Shown here piece by piece: positions 17,992 to 27,242 of a stretch of 64,000 nucleotides of DNA. The DNA comes from Pseudalkalibacillus berkeleyi (lineage in GTDB: Bacteria > Bacillota > Bacilli > Bacillales > Fictibacillaceae), in contig NZ_JAKIJS010000001.1 in assembly GCF_021608225.1 (NCBI RefSeq), forward strand, positions 1,488,001 to 1,552,000, given 5' to 3'. How positions within the stretch are numbered: position 1 is the stretch's first letter; each line of letters starts with the position of its first letter. The notes under the pieces are model-generated. The model had not been told where the DNA came from. It ran no database searches and saw only the letters and a program-made list of their open reading frames with translations. The position numbers and the translations under genes were made by a program.

Positions 17992-19563
17992 ATGGGTTTC
18001 TTTCGGAAACGTTTTGATCGACAGAACAAACCAAATACACCAACTAAGTTACCTACTTCCCCAATTGAGCAAGTCTCTCGTTCACTTAAAGAAAATATTG
18101 ATGCCGTCCGGACGAGTCTTGGAAATAGTGATGACATCATCATTCGACAATTTCAAATTAATCATCGCGTAGATGCAGCTATCGTATTTGTCGATGGGTT
18201 AGCGGATCGACAGTCTTTACAAGAGTTCATATTAAAAGTAATGATGTACGACCAAGAACCTAGTGAAGTCAAGTTTGATAAGAAACATTACCTTAATGAC
18301 TTGAAGAAACAAGCAATTTCCGTGGGTGAAGTCCATGACGAGACGGATTTCAAAAAAACTTTAAATGATATCTTGTCTGGTGAAACCGCTATTTTCGTAG
18401 ATGGATATCAAACCGCCATTATCGCATCAACTCGAGGATGGGAGCACCGTGAAGTAGCAGAACCAACCACTCAAAATGTCATTCGTGGTCCGAAGGAAGC
18501 TTTCACTGAAAACATCCGTACAAATACGTCTTTAATTCGAAGAAAGATTAAAGACCCAGACTTAAGAATAGAAACACAAGTACTTGGAAAACACACTCAT
18601 ACAGAAGTCTCCATCATTTCGATTGATTCTATAACAAACCCGAAAGTTCTTGAAGAAGTACGGGAGAGAATTAAACAGATCGATATCGATGGCATTTTAG
18701 AAAGTGCATATGTAGAGGAGTTGATTGAAGATAAAACGTCTTCACCCTTTCCTACTGTATTTAACAGCGAACGACCTGATGTTGTTGCTGCTGCATTATT
18801 GGAAGGGCGAGTCGCTATCATTGTGGATGGAACTCCGTTCGTATTAATTGCACCGGCATTATTTATACACTTCTTTCAATCACCTGAAGATTACTATGAA
18901 CGGTCTTTTTTTGGGATCATAAGAATTTTAAGATTTCTAGCATTCTTTGCAGCCCTACTCGTTCCATCCCTATATATCGCCTTGACAACATTTCATCAAG
19001 AGATGATCCCTACCCAGCTCCTTATTGATTTAGCAGCGCAACGGGACGGAATTCCTTTTCCAGCATTGATTGAAGCCTTAATCATGGAAGTCACTTTTGA
19101 AATCCTAAGAGAAGCTGGAATAAGAATGCCACGAGCAGTGGGTCAGGCTATATCAATCGTAGGTGCTTTAGTTCTAGGTCAAGCCGCTGTTCAAGCGGGT
19201 CTCGTATCGCCAACAATGGTAATCGTTGTATCCATAACTGCAATATCGAACTTTGTCTTTCCGTCCTATGATATGGCTATCTCGGTACGAATTTTAAGAT
19301 TTGGATTTATGATTTTTGCTGCAACCTTCGGACTGTTCGGTATTGCGGTTGGCCTATTTATCTTACTGCTTCACTTATGTAGTTTGCGATCGTTCGGTAT
19401 GCCTTACATGTCACCGATGGCCCCACTAAGCCTAATTGATCAAAAGGATGCTGTATTCAGATTCCCAAGAAAAATGCTCATTACTAGACCACGACTCATT
19501 AGCCAGATGAACACAACAAAACAGACAGATCATCATTCCGCACTAGGAAGGAGCAAAAAATAA
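17992..19563 (+). CDS. Germinant receptor A subunit (GerAA family)
   Basis: Spore inner-membrane subunit of a nutrient germinant receptor. 523 residues: a soluble N-terminal domain to about 285 containing the SLKENIDAVRTSLGNSDD start and the ERPDVVAAALLEGRVAIIVDG motif, then four to five membrane segments between about 300 and 465 and a short cytosolic tail. The ribosome site GAAGGGAAG is unusually far (about 15 nt) from the ATG. First of four genes A-C-D-B. Which germinant it senses cannot be inferred. Confidence 0.92.
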   Translation: MGFFRKRFDRQNKPNTPTKLPTSPIEQVSRSLKENIDAVRTSLGNSDDIIIRQFQINHRVDAAIVFVDGLADRQSLQEFILKVMMYDQEPSEVKFDKKHYLNDLKKQAISVGEVHDETDFKKTLNDILSGETAIFVDGYQTAIIASTRGWEHREVAEPTTQNVIRGPKEAFTENIRTNTSLIRRKIKDPDLRIETQVLGKHTHTEVSIISIDSITNPKVLEEVRERIKQIDIDGILESAYVEELIEDKTSSPFPTVFNSERPDVVAAALLEGRVAIIVDGTPFVLIAPALFIHFFQSPEDYYERSFFGIIRILRFLAFFAALLVPSLYIALTTFHQEMIPTQLLIDLAAQRDGIPFPALIEALIMEVTFEILREAGIRMPRAVGQAISIVGALVLGQAAVQAGLVSPTMVIVVSITAISNFVFPSYDMAISVRILRFGFMIFAATFGLFGIAVGLFILLLHLCSLRSFGMPYMSPMAPLSLIDQKDAVFRFPRKMLITRPRLISQMNTTKQTDHHSALGRSKK

Positions 19564-19577
19564 AGGAGTGAATCAAT

Positions 19578-20780
19578 ATGAAAATGTTTAGGTGGTCTAT
19601 CATCATAATAATATTCATTACTCCAATCCTTTCAGGTTGTTGGAACAGTCGAGAATTAAACGAACTCTCGATCACTACAGGGCTCGGAATCGATAAAGTG
19701 GATGATCAATACTTGTTTACAACTCAAATCATCAATCCAGGTGAAGTATCAAAAGAAAGTAATGATGAACGTACAACTGTGACCACTACACAAGAAACCG
19801 GTGATACATTGTTTGAAGCATGGCGAAAGTTAACGAAAACGACATCTTCCAAGCTGTATTTTTCTCACGTTCGGGTCCTCGTCATCGGCGAAGAACTTGC
19901 TGAGGAAGGGGTAAGTAAAATTCTTGATGTCATGCTACGAGATCATGAATACCGGTCCGACTTCTTTGTACTCATTGCAAAAGATAACAAAGCGAATGAT
20001 ATATTATCGATACTGACGACAATGGATCAAATACCTGGAGACAAACTATTCCAATCGTTAAGAAGTTCAAGTACTGCATATGGAACCACCACCGAAGTAC
20101 AATTGGACAAATTTATTACTGATTTAGTAAGTACAGGGAAAAACCTTGTTGTATCAGGTGTATTTATTGTAGGTGATAAAGAAGAAGGTAAATATGAATC
20201 CAAATATAAAGTGATTAATCCAGAGGTCTACTTGAAATACGGACCATTAGCTGTATTTAAACAGGATAAACTTGTTGAATGGATGGATGACAAAGAAAGT
20301 CGTGGTTATAACTTCTCTCAAGGAAACATACAAAGCACTTTAGTCAATGTTCCTTGTATAGATGGTGATGGAATGGTAGGGGTTGAAATCATTAACACCA
20401 AAGCAAAAATATCTGCTGAAGAATTGAACAAACAAATGCAAGGCTCGGTCAATGTGAAGGTCAATGGCAATATAATGGATTCAGAGTGCAAGAATCCACA
20501 AGCATTGAATGATCCGAAGTATATGAATCAATTCCAAGAAAAGATGAACGACACAATTGAAAAGGAAATCAGTGCTTCAATTAAAAAAGCTCAAGAATCT
20601 TACAAATCAGATGTTTTCGGGTTCGGTAGTGCATTACACCGACAACACCCAAAGGTTTGGAAAGAAGTAGAACTAAAATGGCAAGACGTCTTTCCAGACA
20701 TGATGGTGAATGTAAAAGTTGATTCAGCCATTCATAATACTGGATCAATTTCACAATCTCCTGAAGTTGGAGGGGGGTAA
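19578..20780 (+). CDS. Germinant receptor C subunit (GerAC family lipoprotein)
   Basis: 400-residue Ger(x)C protein. The signal peptide ends with lipobox LSGC (Cys20), followed by the diagnostic WNSRELNELSITTGLGIDK. The lipid-anchored domain faces the outside of the spore inner membrane. It follows the A subunit by 14 nt. The gene order A-C precedes B here, unlike the A-B-C order of B. subtilis gerA. AAGGAG sits 8 nt before the ATG. Confidence 0.92.
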   Translation: MKMFRWSIIIIIFITPILSGCWNSRELNELSITTGLGIDKVDDQYLFTTQIINPGEVSKESNDERTTVTTTQETGDTLFEAWRKLTKTTSSKLYFSHVRVLVIGEELAEEGVSKILDVMLRDHEYRSDFFVLIAKDNKANDILSILTTMDQIPGDKLFQSLRSSSTAYGTTTEVQLDKFITDLVSTGKNLVVSGVFIVGDKEEGKYESKYKVINPEVYLKYGPLAVFKQDKLVEWMDDKESRGYNFSQGNIQSTLVNVPCIDGDGMVGVEIINTKAKISAEELNKQMQGSVNVKVNGNIMDSECKNPQALNDPKYMNQFQEKMNDTIEKEISASIKKAQESYKSDVFGFGSALHRQHPKVWKEVELKWQDVFPDMMVNVKVDSAIHNTGSISQSPEVGGG

Positions 20781-20781
20781 T

Positions 20782-21015
20782 ATGCTGTTTTCTGCAAGTA
20801 TCATACTTCTTGCCATATTATTCATCGCTGTTGAATTACCGCCATTGATTCGGGAAAAACGGATCTATCCTAGCATCATCTATATAGTCGTACTTTTGAC
20901 AGGTAGTACTTTATTAGTTCTTTACGGTTTTGATATCAAACTACCTAATCCTTTAGATATAGTCGTTTATATATTCAAGCCTGTTAGTACAAGTATTTTT
21001 ACCTTTTTTAAGTAA
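20782..21015 (+). CDS. Small two-helix membrane protein, germinant receptor D-subunit type
   Basis: 77 residues with two hydrophobic segments (about 2-18 and 30-48) and little else. The ATG lies 1 nt after the GerC stop and GGAGGGGGG is embedded in the end of gerC, so translation is coupled. Small two-pass D subunits are known in some Bacillus ger operons, where they modulate germination; assignment here rests on size, topology and position between C and B. Sequence alone would not identify it. Confidence 0.65.
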   Translation: MLFSASIILLAILFIAVELPPLIREKRIYPSIIYIVVLLTGSTLLVLYGFDIKLPNPLDIVVYIFKPVSTSIFTFFK

Positions 21016-21027
21016 GGAGGGATGAAG

Positions 21028-22122
21028 GTGTTGAAAGATGAGAGAATTAGTCCAAGTCAATTTACATTACTTACGACTCTTTTCACAATCGGGAGTTCCA
21101 TCATTATCATTCCCGCAAGTCTTGTACTCGTTGCTAAACAAGATGGTTGGATTTCTGCTATTGTTGCAACCTTATTCGGTTTATTGCTCATCTATTTCTA
21201 CTCTTCATTTCCAAACAAATATCCCGGAAAAGGATTACCCGAGATTATTGAGCTTGTATTTGGATCGTACTTAGGAAAATTGATCATTGCACTTTATTTT
21301 TTCTTCAGTTTCACTTTAGCTGCTCTTGTATTACGTAATTTTGGAGACTTTTTGAAAACGAAGATCATACTCGAAACACCTCTAGAGGCGATTCATATCA
21401 TGTTTCTCATACCTGTCATTTACGCTGTTAAATTAGGAATAGAAACATACAGTCGAGTTGCAGAACTCACTTTCCCTTTCGTCATCCTTATGTTTATCAT
21501 CCTCATAACACTGACTTCTCCTCAGGCTGAATTTACCAATATTCAACCCATTTTCGGTGAAGAGGCAAAAACAATTGTTGGTGGATCTCTTTCCATGGTC
21601 GGAGTTCCTTTCTTAGAACTAATCTTGTTAACGACTCTCTACTCTTCCATCAATAATCCTAAAAAAACGAGGAAAAGCTTTCTCGTTGGCGTTCTTATGG
21701 GCGCTTCTTTTTTGGTCGTGACGACAATTTATACGATACTTGTCCTTGGTGTTGAACTGACTTCTCTGAAAGTCTATCCGACATATGTATGGGCGAAGAA
21801 AATCAGTATAGCTGATTTTCTGGAGCGGGTTGAAGTGACTATTGCAGCATTGTGGGGAATCACTTTATTCTTTAAATTAGTTATCGCTTATCATGTTTCA
21901 CTTATATTAGTTAGTAAATTATTCAAAATGAAAGACTATCGTATATTAGCAATACCTATGGCATTTATCCTTTACGTATATTCGCTGATTGCTTACCCGA
22001 ATAGCGCTTATTTCATGGACTTCGCAACCAAAACGTGGTTTGCTTATGCGCTATTATTCGGACTCGTATTCCCTGTTCTCCTATGGGGTGTCGGTCTATT
22101 CAAAAAGGACCAGAAAACCTAA
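21028..22122 (+). CDS. Germinant receptor B subunit (GerAB family)
   Basis: Amino-acid/polyamine-organocation-like permease that carries the germinant-binding site in characterised receptors. About 364 residues with ten hydrophobic segments. The upstream ATG at 21022 is only 1 nt from AAGGAGG, so GTG at 21028 (7 nt) is more likely, or TTG at 21031. The N-terminus ISPSQFTLLTTLFTIGSSII is typical. Last gene of the operon, overlapping its terminator. Confidence 0.9.
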   Translation: MLKDERISPSQFTLLTTLFTIGSSIIIIPASLVLVAKQDGWISAIVATLFGLLLIYFYSSFPNKYPGKGLPEIIELVFGSYLGKLIIALYFFFSFTLAALVLRNFGDFLKTKIILETPLEAIHIMFLIPVIYAVKLGIETYSRVAELTFPFVILMFIILITLTSPQAEFTNIQPIFGEEAKTIVGGSLSMVGVPFLELILLTTLYSSINNPKKTRKSFLVGVLMGASFLVVTTIYTILVLGVELTSLKVYPTYVWAKKISIADFLERVEVTIAALWGITLFFKLVIAYHVSLILVSKLFKMKDYRILAIPMAFILYVYSLIAYPNSAYFMDFATKTWFAYALLFGLVFPVLLWGVGLFKKDQKT

Positions 22123-22139
22123 ACGGTTTCTAGTCCTTT
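22105..22139. terminator. Bidirectional terminator gerAB / padR
   Basis: AAGGAC-AGAAA/TTTCT-GTCCTT stem overlapping the last codons of both convergent genes. Confidence 0.75.
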
Positions 22140-22672
22140 AATCTTTGTAATACATCAATGGCCCAGTCACACCACTCAATCCAGGTTTCCATGTAGCGTT
22201 TACCGAATTCTGAGGTGAAATATTCTCCTAGTGCCGCCTTTATATCTTTATCAGATCGATATTCATGTTCCTGCCATATATACATATGTTGGAGCCCTAT
22301 CTTATGGTGTTCCTTGCTTTGTTGTAAAAAACGTATCGCATCATCCGAATCAATAAGGTGAAACATTGAAACACGTAATAGCTGCTGATCTTTCAGCTTT
22401 GGAGGTTCTACTTTGTAATTCAATAGCCACTTTAATAGCTCTTCTCTTCCATCATCTTTAATTTCATAGACCTTTTTATCAGGAGAATCTACCTGAGGGT
22501 AAACAATTGAACTTACCCAGCCCTCTTCTTCCAGCTTAATTAACTCACGATAAATTTGAGTATGGTGGGCGTTCCAATAATGAATCATCGTTTCTTTAAA
22601 CTTTTGATTCAGCTCGTATCCAGTTGATGGTTTCTTCGTTAACAAACCTAATAAAGCGTATCGTAAAGCCAT
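22130..22672 (-). CDS. PadR family transcriptional regulator
   Basis: About 180 residues: N-terminal winged helix (ALRYALLGLL...GYELNQKF, recognition region near 38-60) and a C-terminal dimerisation helix region, the PadR/Vir organisation. The ATG at 22672 is 6 nt from AGGATGG; an ATG two codons upstream is also possible. Divergent from the RND pump, with a palindrome containing ATGT-N8-ACAT between them, which suits a local ligand-released repressor of the pump. Confidence 0.88.
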   Translation of the reverse strand: MALRYALLGLLTKKPSTGYELNQKFKETMIHYWNAHHTQIYRELIKLEEEGWVSSIVYPQVDSPDKKVYEIKDDGREELLKWLLNYKVEPPKLKDQQLLRVSMFHLIDSDDAIRFLQQSKEHHKIGLQHMYIWQEHEYRSDKDIKAALGEYFTSEFGKRYMETWIEWCDWAIDVLQRLKD

Positions 22673-22772
22673 TTCCATCCATCCTTCATTCTAACTTCAT
22701 ACATCTTATCACAAATAATTCATTAAGACAGGTTCAAAAATGTTGCACCTTTAAGTTATTCATTTATACTTG

Positions 22773-22804
22773 AATTATATATGTGATTTTTCACATATAT
22801 AATT
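22773..22804. promoter_or_regulatory. 32-bp perfect palindrome, likely PadR operator
   Basis: Arms of 14 nt (AATTATATATGTGA and its exact complement) separated by TTTT. It embeds ATGT-N8-ACAT, the PadR recognition pattern, and lies 38 nt before the RND gene in the padR-RND divergent promoter region. Confidence 0.7.
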
Positions 22805-22841
22805 AAAAATCGTATTACATAACTTAAGGGGGACGAAACAT

Positions 22842-25800
22842 TTGAGTTTCTTAACGAGATTCAGTTTGAAAAATCCATTCGCAGTCATCATCATCGGTGC
22901 ATTATTGGTGGTCGGCGGTATTTATTCATTTACTAATCTGAAGGTAGACCTACTTCCAGATATCGAATTCCCACAGATGTCTGTGCAAGTTGTCTATCCT
23001 GGTGCATCTACCCAAGACGTCAACGAGAAAGTAACAGATCCACTTGAGGAACAGCTTAAATCATTGAACGATGTTAAGAAAGTGCAAAGCCAATCGTTTG
23101 AAAGCATCTCGGTCATCAATCTTGAATTCCCTTTTTCAACGAACCTAGATGATATCGAACGAGAAATAGAAAGTATGATTGAAGATGCAGATCTTCCTGA
23201 AAATGCAAAACCAGAAGTAAATCGGTTCTCTTTCGGTACATTTCCTATTTATAATATCTCACTCTTCCCATCTGGGGATGAAGAGAATTTTAAAGCATTT
23301 GTAGAAAATGAGCTTGTACCTGAAATGAATAAGATTTCAGGAGTCAATAACATTTCTGTAGGCGGACTTGAAGACGAATCCATTGTCATAACTGTTGATA
23401 AAGATAAAGCAAAGCAGTCGGGATTAAATCTAAATCAAATCAAGGAAGTGATTAACCAGCATTACATGTCTTTCCCTGCTGGATCGATTGAGCAAGATAC
23501 GTTATCTATCCCAGTTAGAGTAGAAGAAAAGATTGAAACGATCGAACAGTTAAAAGCTCTTCAGCTAGATAGTAATCAAGGGTCACAACAACAAGGACCT
23601 TTATCAACTGAAGAATCGGCACCAACGAACACGTCACAATCTACTACGTTAGGCGATATCGCAAAAGTTGAAGCTGCCGCGGACAGTGATGAAATTACCC
23701 GTTACAACATGAATGAAGCATTATCTGCTGCGATTACAAAAAAGCAAGGCGCAAATACTGTTGAAGTTTCTGAAAAAGTCATCTCAACACTTGAGAAATA
23801 TGATGACAAAATTGATTATGCCATCGGCTTCGACCAAGCCTCAGGTATTGAGCAGTCTGTAGAAAAGTTGGTCAAAGAAGGCCTATTTGGTGCCTTGTTC
23901 GCATCACTTGCGGTTTTACTGTTCTTAAGAAATATCCGTGCAACGATCATTGCGATCATATCTATTCCACTCTCTCTGTTGATCGGTGCTATTTTCTTAG
24001 CCCAGCTAGGTATCACACTTAATATTATGACACTCGGTGGAATGGCAGTTGCTGTCGGTCGTGTTGTCGATGATAGCATTGTTGTCATCGAAAACATTTC
24101 CAGACGATTACGGAAAAGTGATGGGACAGAAGATAAAAACAAATTAATCTTAAGCTCAACGAAAGAAATTTTAAAAGCCATCGTCTCCTCAACATTGACA
24201 ACGGTCGTCGTGTTTTTACCACTTGGTTTTGTCGGAGGAGTAACAGGAGAATTCTTCTTGCCATTTGCATTAACAATCGTGTTTGCATTACTTGCATCAC
24301 TCATTGTTGCAGTAACAATCGTACCTATCCTTGCGAAGGTCTCCTTCAAAAAGGTAAACAGTGAAGAGAAAGTGACATGGCTCCAGAAGGTATATGTCAA
24401 CTTGATTAAGAAATCCTTGAATCACAAGGCTGTCGTCATCATCCTCTCGTTCGTATTGTTGGGTGGATCGTTCTTCCTGACTTCACAACTTGGGTTCGTA
24501 TTTCTACCAAATGAACAACAAAAAACATTGATCGCATCGGTTGAGATGCCTTCCTCAACAACCCTTGAAAATACGAATGAAGTTTCATTAGAGGTTGAGG
24601 AATTCTTTGACGGACAAGATGACATTAAAGATGTAACCGCTGCTGTAGGAAGTCGAGACTTCCAAAGTGGTTTAAAAAGAGAAAATGTCGCCAACTATTT
24701 CATTAACTTAAAAGAAGATGCAGATGTTACAGCAGTCATTGATACACTAGAAAATGAAATGAAAGCAATCGTTACTGCAGAAAGCGATGAAGCCGTTGTC
24801 AGCGTGCAAGAACTACAATCTGGTGGACCGCCAACTAATAATGCAGTCAATATTGATTTATACAGTAATGATCTAGAGAAACTACAAGAAGCAGCTTCTG
24901 AAGTTGAAGCTTACATGAAAAAGAACGATGAGTTAGATTATGTCAGTAACAACTTTTCAGAAAAGCAGCCTCAATGGAAAGTAAATATTGACCCTGAAGT
25001 TGCGTCTGAATACGGCGTATCTGGTTATATGATTCTAGGGATCATCAGTGAACAAACAAAGCCTGTTAATATAGGGAATTTACCGATTAACGGTGAAGAT
25101 TCATCTGTAACTGTTCAGTATGATAAGAAATTAAAATCACTTAATGAGCTTGAAGATCTCCAAATCTTCACGAATAAAGGGCCTGTCGCTCTAAGTGACA
25201 TTGCAGAAGTGAAACGTGTAGAAGATGTGTCATCCATACAAAAATTGGATGGAAAAATATTTGCTCGTGTTTCTGCACAAATTTTAGGACAAAACATACA
25301 GAAAGTATCAAGTGATGTTATTAATGGTGTTAAATCAGATGTTGACCTTCCTGAAGGTGTCTCTCTTGAAGGTGGTGGCGGAAGTGATGAAACGACTGAA
25401 ACATTCCAACAACTTGGTCTTGCCATGCTTGTTGCGATTGGTCTTGTGTACTTAACCATGTTAATTACATTCGGTAAAGCTCGCATTCCGTTTATCATTC
25501 TTTCATCACTCATCTTCGTTCCGATTGGGTCTATTGGAGGACTATGGTTGGCGGATGAACCTTTATCCATTAGTGCAATGATTGGTGTACTCATGTTGAT
25601 TGGTATTGTCACAACAAATGCCATCGTACTCGTTGATCGTATTGGTCAGAACCGATTCGAAAAAGGTATGATGATCCGAGAAGCGTTATTGGAAGCTGGT
25701 AAAACTAGATTGAGACCAATCTTGATGACCGCTTTCGCGACAATAGCAGCGCTCTTACCTTTAGCATTTACGACTTCCACTGGAACATTGATCTCTAAAG

Positions 25801-25931
25801 GACTCGCAATTGTCGTAATCGGTGGTTTGACGACTTCCACATTCCTGACATTGATCATCGTGCCAGTCATCTATGAGCTCTTCTTCTTCAAACAAGCACG
25901 GAAAGAACGAAAACAAGAATTGAACGCATAA
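22842..25931 (+). CDS. RND efflux transporter (AcrB/SwrC-like)
   Basis: 1029-residue proton-driven exporter with the RND plan: TM1 near 12-32, porter domain, TM2-6 with GRVVDDSIVVIEN near 405, a second porter domain and TM8-12 near 855-1015. TTG start with AAGGGGG about 9 nt upstream. No periplasmic adaptor or outer-membrane gene accompanies it, as expected in a monoderm. The nearest known analogue is B. subtilis SwrC (YerP), which gives surfactin resistance; substrate here unknown. Probably repressed by the divergent PadR protein. Confidence 0.9.
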   Translation: MSFLTRFSLKNPFAVIIIGALLVVGGIYSFTNLKVDLLPDIEFPQMSVQVVYPGASTQDVNEKVTDPLEEQLKSLNDVKKVQSQSFESISVINLEFPFSTNLDDIEREIESMIEDADLPENAKPEVNRFSFGTFPIYNISLFPSGDEENFKAFVENELVPEMNKISGVNNISVGGLEDESIVITVDKDKAKQSGLNLNQIKEVINQHYMSFPAGSIEQDTLSIPVRVEEKIETIEQLKALQLDSNQGSQQQGPLSTEESAPTNTSQSTTLGDIAKVEAAADSDEITRYNMNEALSAAITKKQGANTVEVSEKVISTLEKYDDKIDYAIGFDQASGIEQSVEKLVKEGLFGALFASLAVLLFLRNIRATIIAIISIPLSLLIGAIFLAQLGITLNIMTLGGMAVAVGRVVDDSIVVIENISRRLRKSDGTEDKNKLILSSTKEILKAIVSSTLTTVVVFLPLGFVGGVTGEFFLPFALTIVFALLASLIVAVTIVPILAKVSFKKVNSEEKVTWLQKVYVNLIKKSLNHKAVVIILSFVLLGGSFFLTSQLGFVFLPNEQQKTLIASVEMPSSTTLENTNEVSLEVEEFFDGQDDIKDVTAAVGSRDFQSGLKRENVANYFINLKEDADVTAVIDTLENEMKAIVTAESDEAVVSVQELQSGGPPTNNAVNIDLYSNDLEKLQEAASEVEAYMKKNDELDYVSNNFSEKQPQWKVNIDPEVASEYGVSGYMILGIISEQTKPVNIGNLPINGEDSSVTVQYDKKLKSLNELEDLQIFTNKGPVALSDIAEVKRVEDVSSIQKLDGKIFARVSAQILGQNIQKVSSDVINGVKSDVDLPEGVSLEGGGGSDETTETFQQLGLAMLVAIGLVYLTMLITFGKARIPFIILSSLIFVPIGSIGGLWLADEPLSISAMIGVLMLIGIVTTNAIVLVDRIGQNRFEKGMMIREALLEAGKTRLRPILMTAFATIAALLPLAFTTSTGTLISKGLAIVVIGGLTTSTFLTLIIVPVIYELFFFKQARKERKQELNA

Positions 25932-25937
25932 TAATAC

Positions 25938-25972
25938 AGGCTGATCCACCGCTTCGAGCGGAGATCAGCCTT
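25938..25972 (+). terminator. Terminator after RND gene
   Basis: GGCTGATC/GATCAGCC outer stem with inner CCGCT/AGCGG, followed by TTGTTTGT. Confidence 0.85.
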
Positions 25973-26096
25973 GTTTGTATTCATTAATTCCGTGATATTG
26001 ATTGATGAATATAAAGATACCGAACCTTTATATTCGTTCCGCGAAATCCCGTATTCCGTTTTTTGGCGGTACAATTGATAATCTTGTACATAAGAA

Positions 26097-26127
26097 AGGA
26101 GTGCACACAATCGGCACTCCTCATTTT
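26097..26127. terminator. Terminator of the flavoprotein operon
   Basis: AGGAGTGC/GCACTCCT stem, loop 8-9 nt. T-rich on both strands (CATTTTTG on plus; TTTCTTA on minus), 11 nt after the stop at 26131. Confidence 0.75.
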
Positions 26128-26130
26128 TGT

Positions 26131-27219
26131 TCATTTAAACGTAGCCATAAATTTCTTGTCAATCTTGTTTTTCAGTTTCCACGCTAACTTACCGGAAGTA
26201 CAAAAGGATCCATATCGTAAATAAGCACGTCTTTCGCCAGTTGATAAGATTGTCAGGTAACGTTTTTGTGGTTGGAAATGGTACCCTTCGCCCGATTGGA
26301 GGAATCCTTTCAGGTTGTCCCAAAGCACACCACCTTGACGTACAGCCATCACACCATTTCGCGGTAGATCCGGATGGTTTTGGATCGTTACACCATTACC
26401 CGATCCGAATATGAAAGGGTATTGTTTCACTTGTAACGTATCCTCCACGAGTAAATAACCTTCTTTATCAATTGGAAGCTTTGAACTCTTATATAACTTA
26501 GGTGCTTCTGAACCCGTCATCCATAACAGTGAATCGTACGAAACCGATTCTCCATTCATATGAACCTTGCTTTCTTTTATCCGTTCAACACGTTCATTTT
26601 CGTGTAGACGAATTCCAGCTTGTATGATCTTTGCTTTTAATGTTTTTTTGCAACGATCATCACTCGATTCCCCGTACAAAGCTGAGGAACTAATCAACCT
26701 CACCGTTCCATCATCATTATTTTTCTTTTTCCATGATTGGATTGAGAAACTCAGCTCAATACCTGCTGCTCCTCCTCCAACAATGACAACGTCTCCTCGT
26801 TTACTTGCTTCATCACCGAGTTCTTTAATCTGTTCTTTTCTGTTCAAGTGAAATATTTGATCGGAATCTGGTAATTCCGATACGCCTTTTCTTTTTGTAC
26901 CAATATCAAACGATAGGACGTCAAAGTTTAATATATCTCCTTTTTCAGTTAGAACCATTTTCTGTTTCGCATCGACACTCAGAGCCGTCCCTTCAACAAA
27001 TTGAATACCGGCTTTCTCACAGAGTGTTTGTAAATCAATTTCTAATTCATCCAATTGATATATGCCTTCCACATATCCTGAAAACATACCAGAGTAATAA
27101 TAAGTTCGAGTAGGGTTAAGTAAAGTGACTTCACAGTCTGCAAATTGGTCTTGTTTAAATTTCTTCAATAAAGAAAGGTGGGCATGGCCACCTCCGATAA
27201 GCAATAATTTCTTTGTCAT
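26131..27219 (-). CDS. FAD/NAD(P)-dependent oxidoreductase (SelD-associated flavoprotein type)
   Basis: 362 residues, NDH-2-like. The FAD dinucleotide motif LLLIGGGHAHLSLL is at 5-18 and the second Rossmann motif VVIVGGGAAGIELSF near 140-154. The start with GGGHAHL and YYYSGMFSGYVEGIY resembles the family named for its fusion to selenide-water dikinase (SelD) in some bacteria; many members, like this, are unfused. Electron acceptor and substrate are unknown. It is the last gene of a run with a HAD hydrolase and a TVP38 protein. Confidence 0.8.
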   Translation of the reverse strand: MTKKLLLIGGGHAHLSLLKKFKQDQFADCEVTLLNPTRTYYYSGMFSGYVEGIYQLDELEIDLQTLCEKAGIQFVEGTALSVDAKQKMVLTEKGDILNFDVLSFDIGTKRKGVSELPDSDQIFHLNRKEQIKELGDEASKRGDVVIVGGGAAGIELSFSIQSWKKKNNDDGTVRLISSSALYGESSDDRCKKTLKAKIIQAGIRLHENERVERIKESKVHMNGESVSYDSLLWMTGSEAPKLYKSSKLPIDKEGYLLVEDTLQVKQYPFIFGSGNGVTIQNHPDLPRNGVMAVRQGGVLWDNLKGFLQSGEGYHFQPQKRYLTILSTGERRAYLRYGSFCTSGKLAWKLKNKIDKKFMATFK

Positions 27220-27242
27220 ACGATCTCCTCAAATCTCATCAC

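Noticed and set aside
23816-24694. Long minus-strand frames inside the RND gene
   Set aside because: Shadow frames without ribosome sites or protein-like composition; the same applies to long antisense frames in pdp, uvrX and the thiolases.
26131-27219. The SelD-type flavoprotein as proof of a selenium system
   Set aside because: The family is named for fusions to SelD in some bacteria but occurs widely without it. It does not support the selenoprotein claim by itself.
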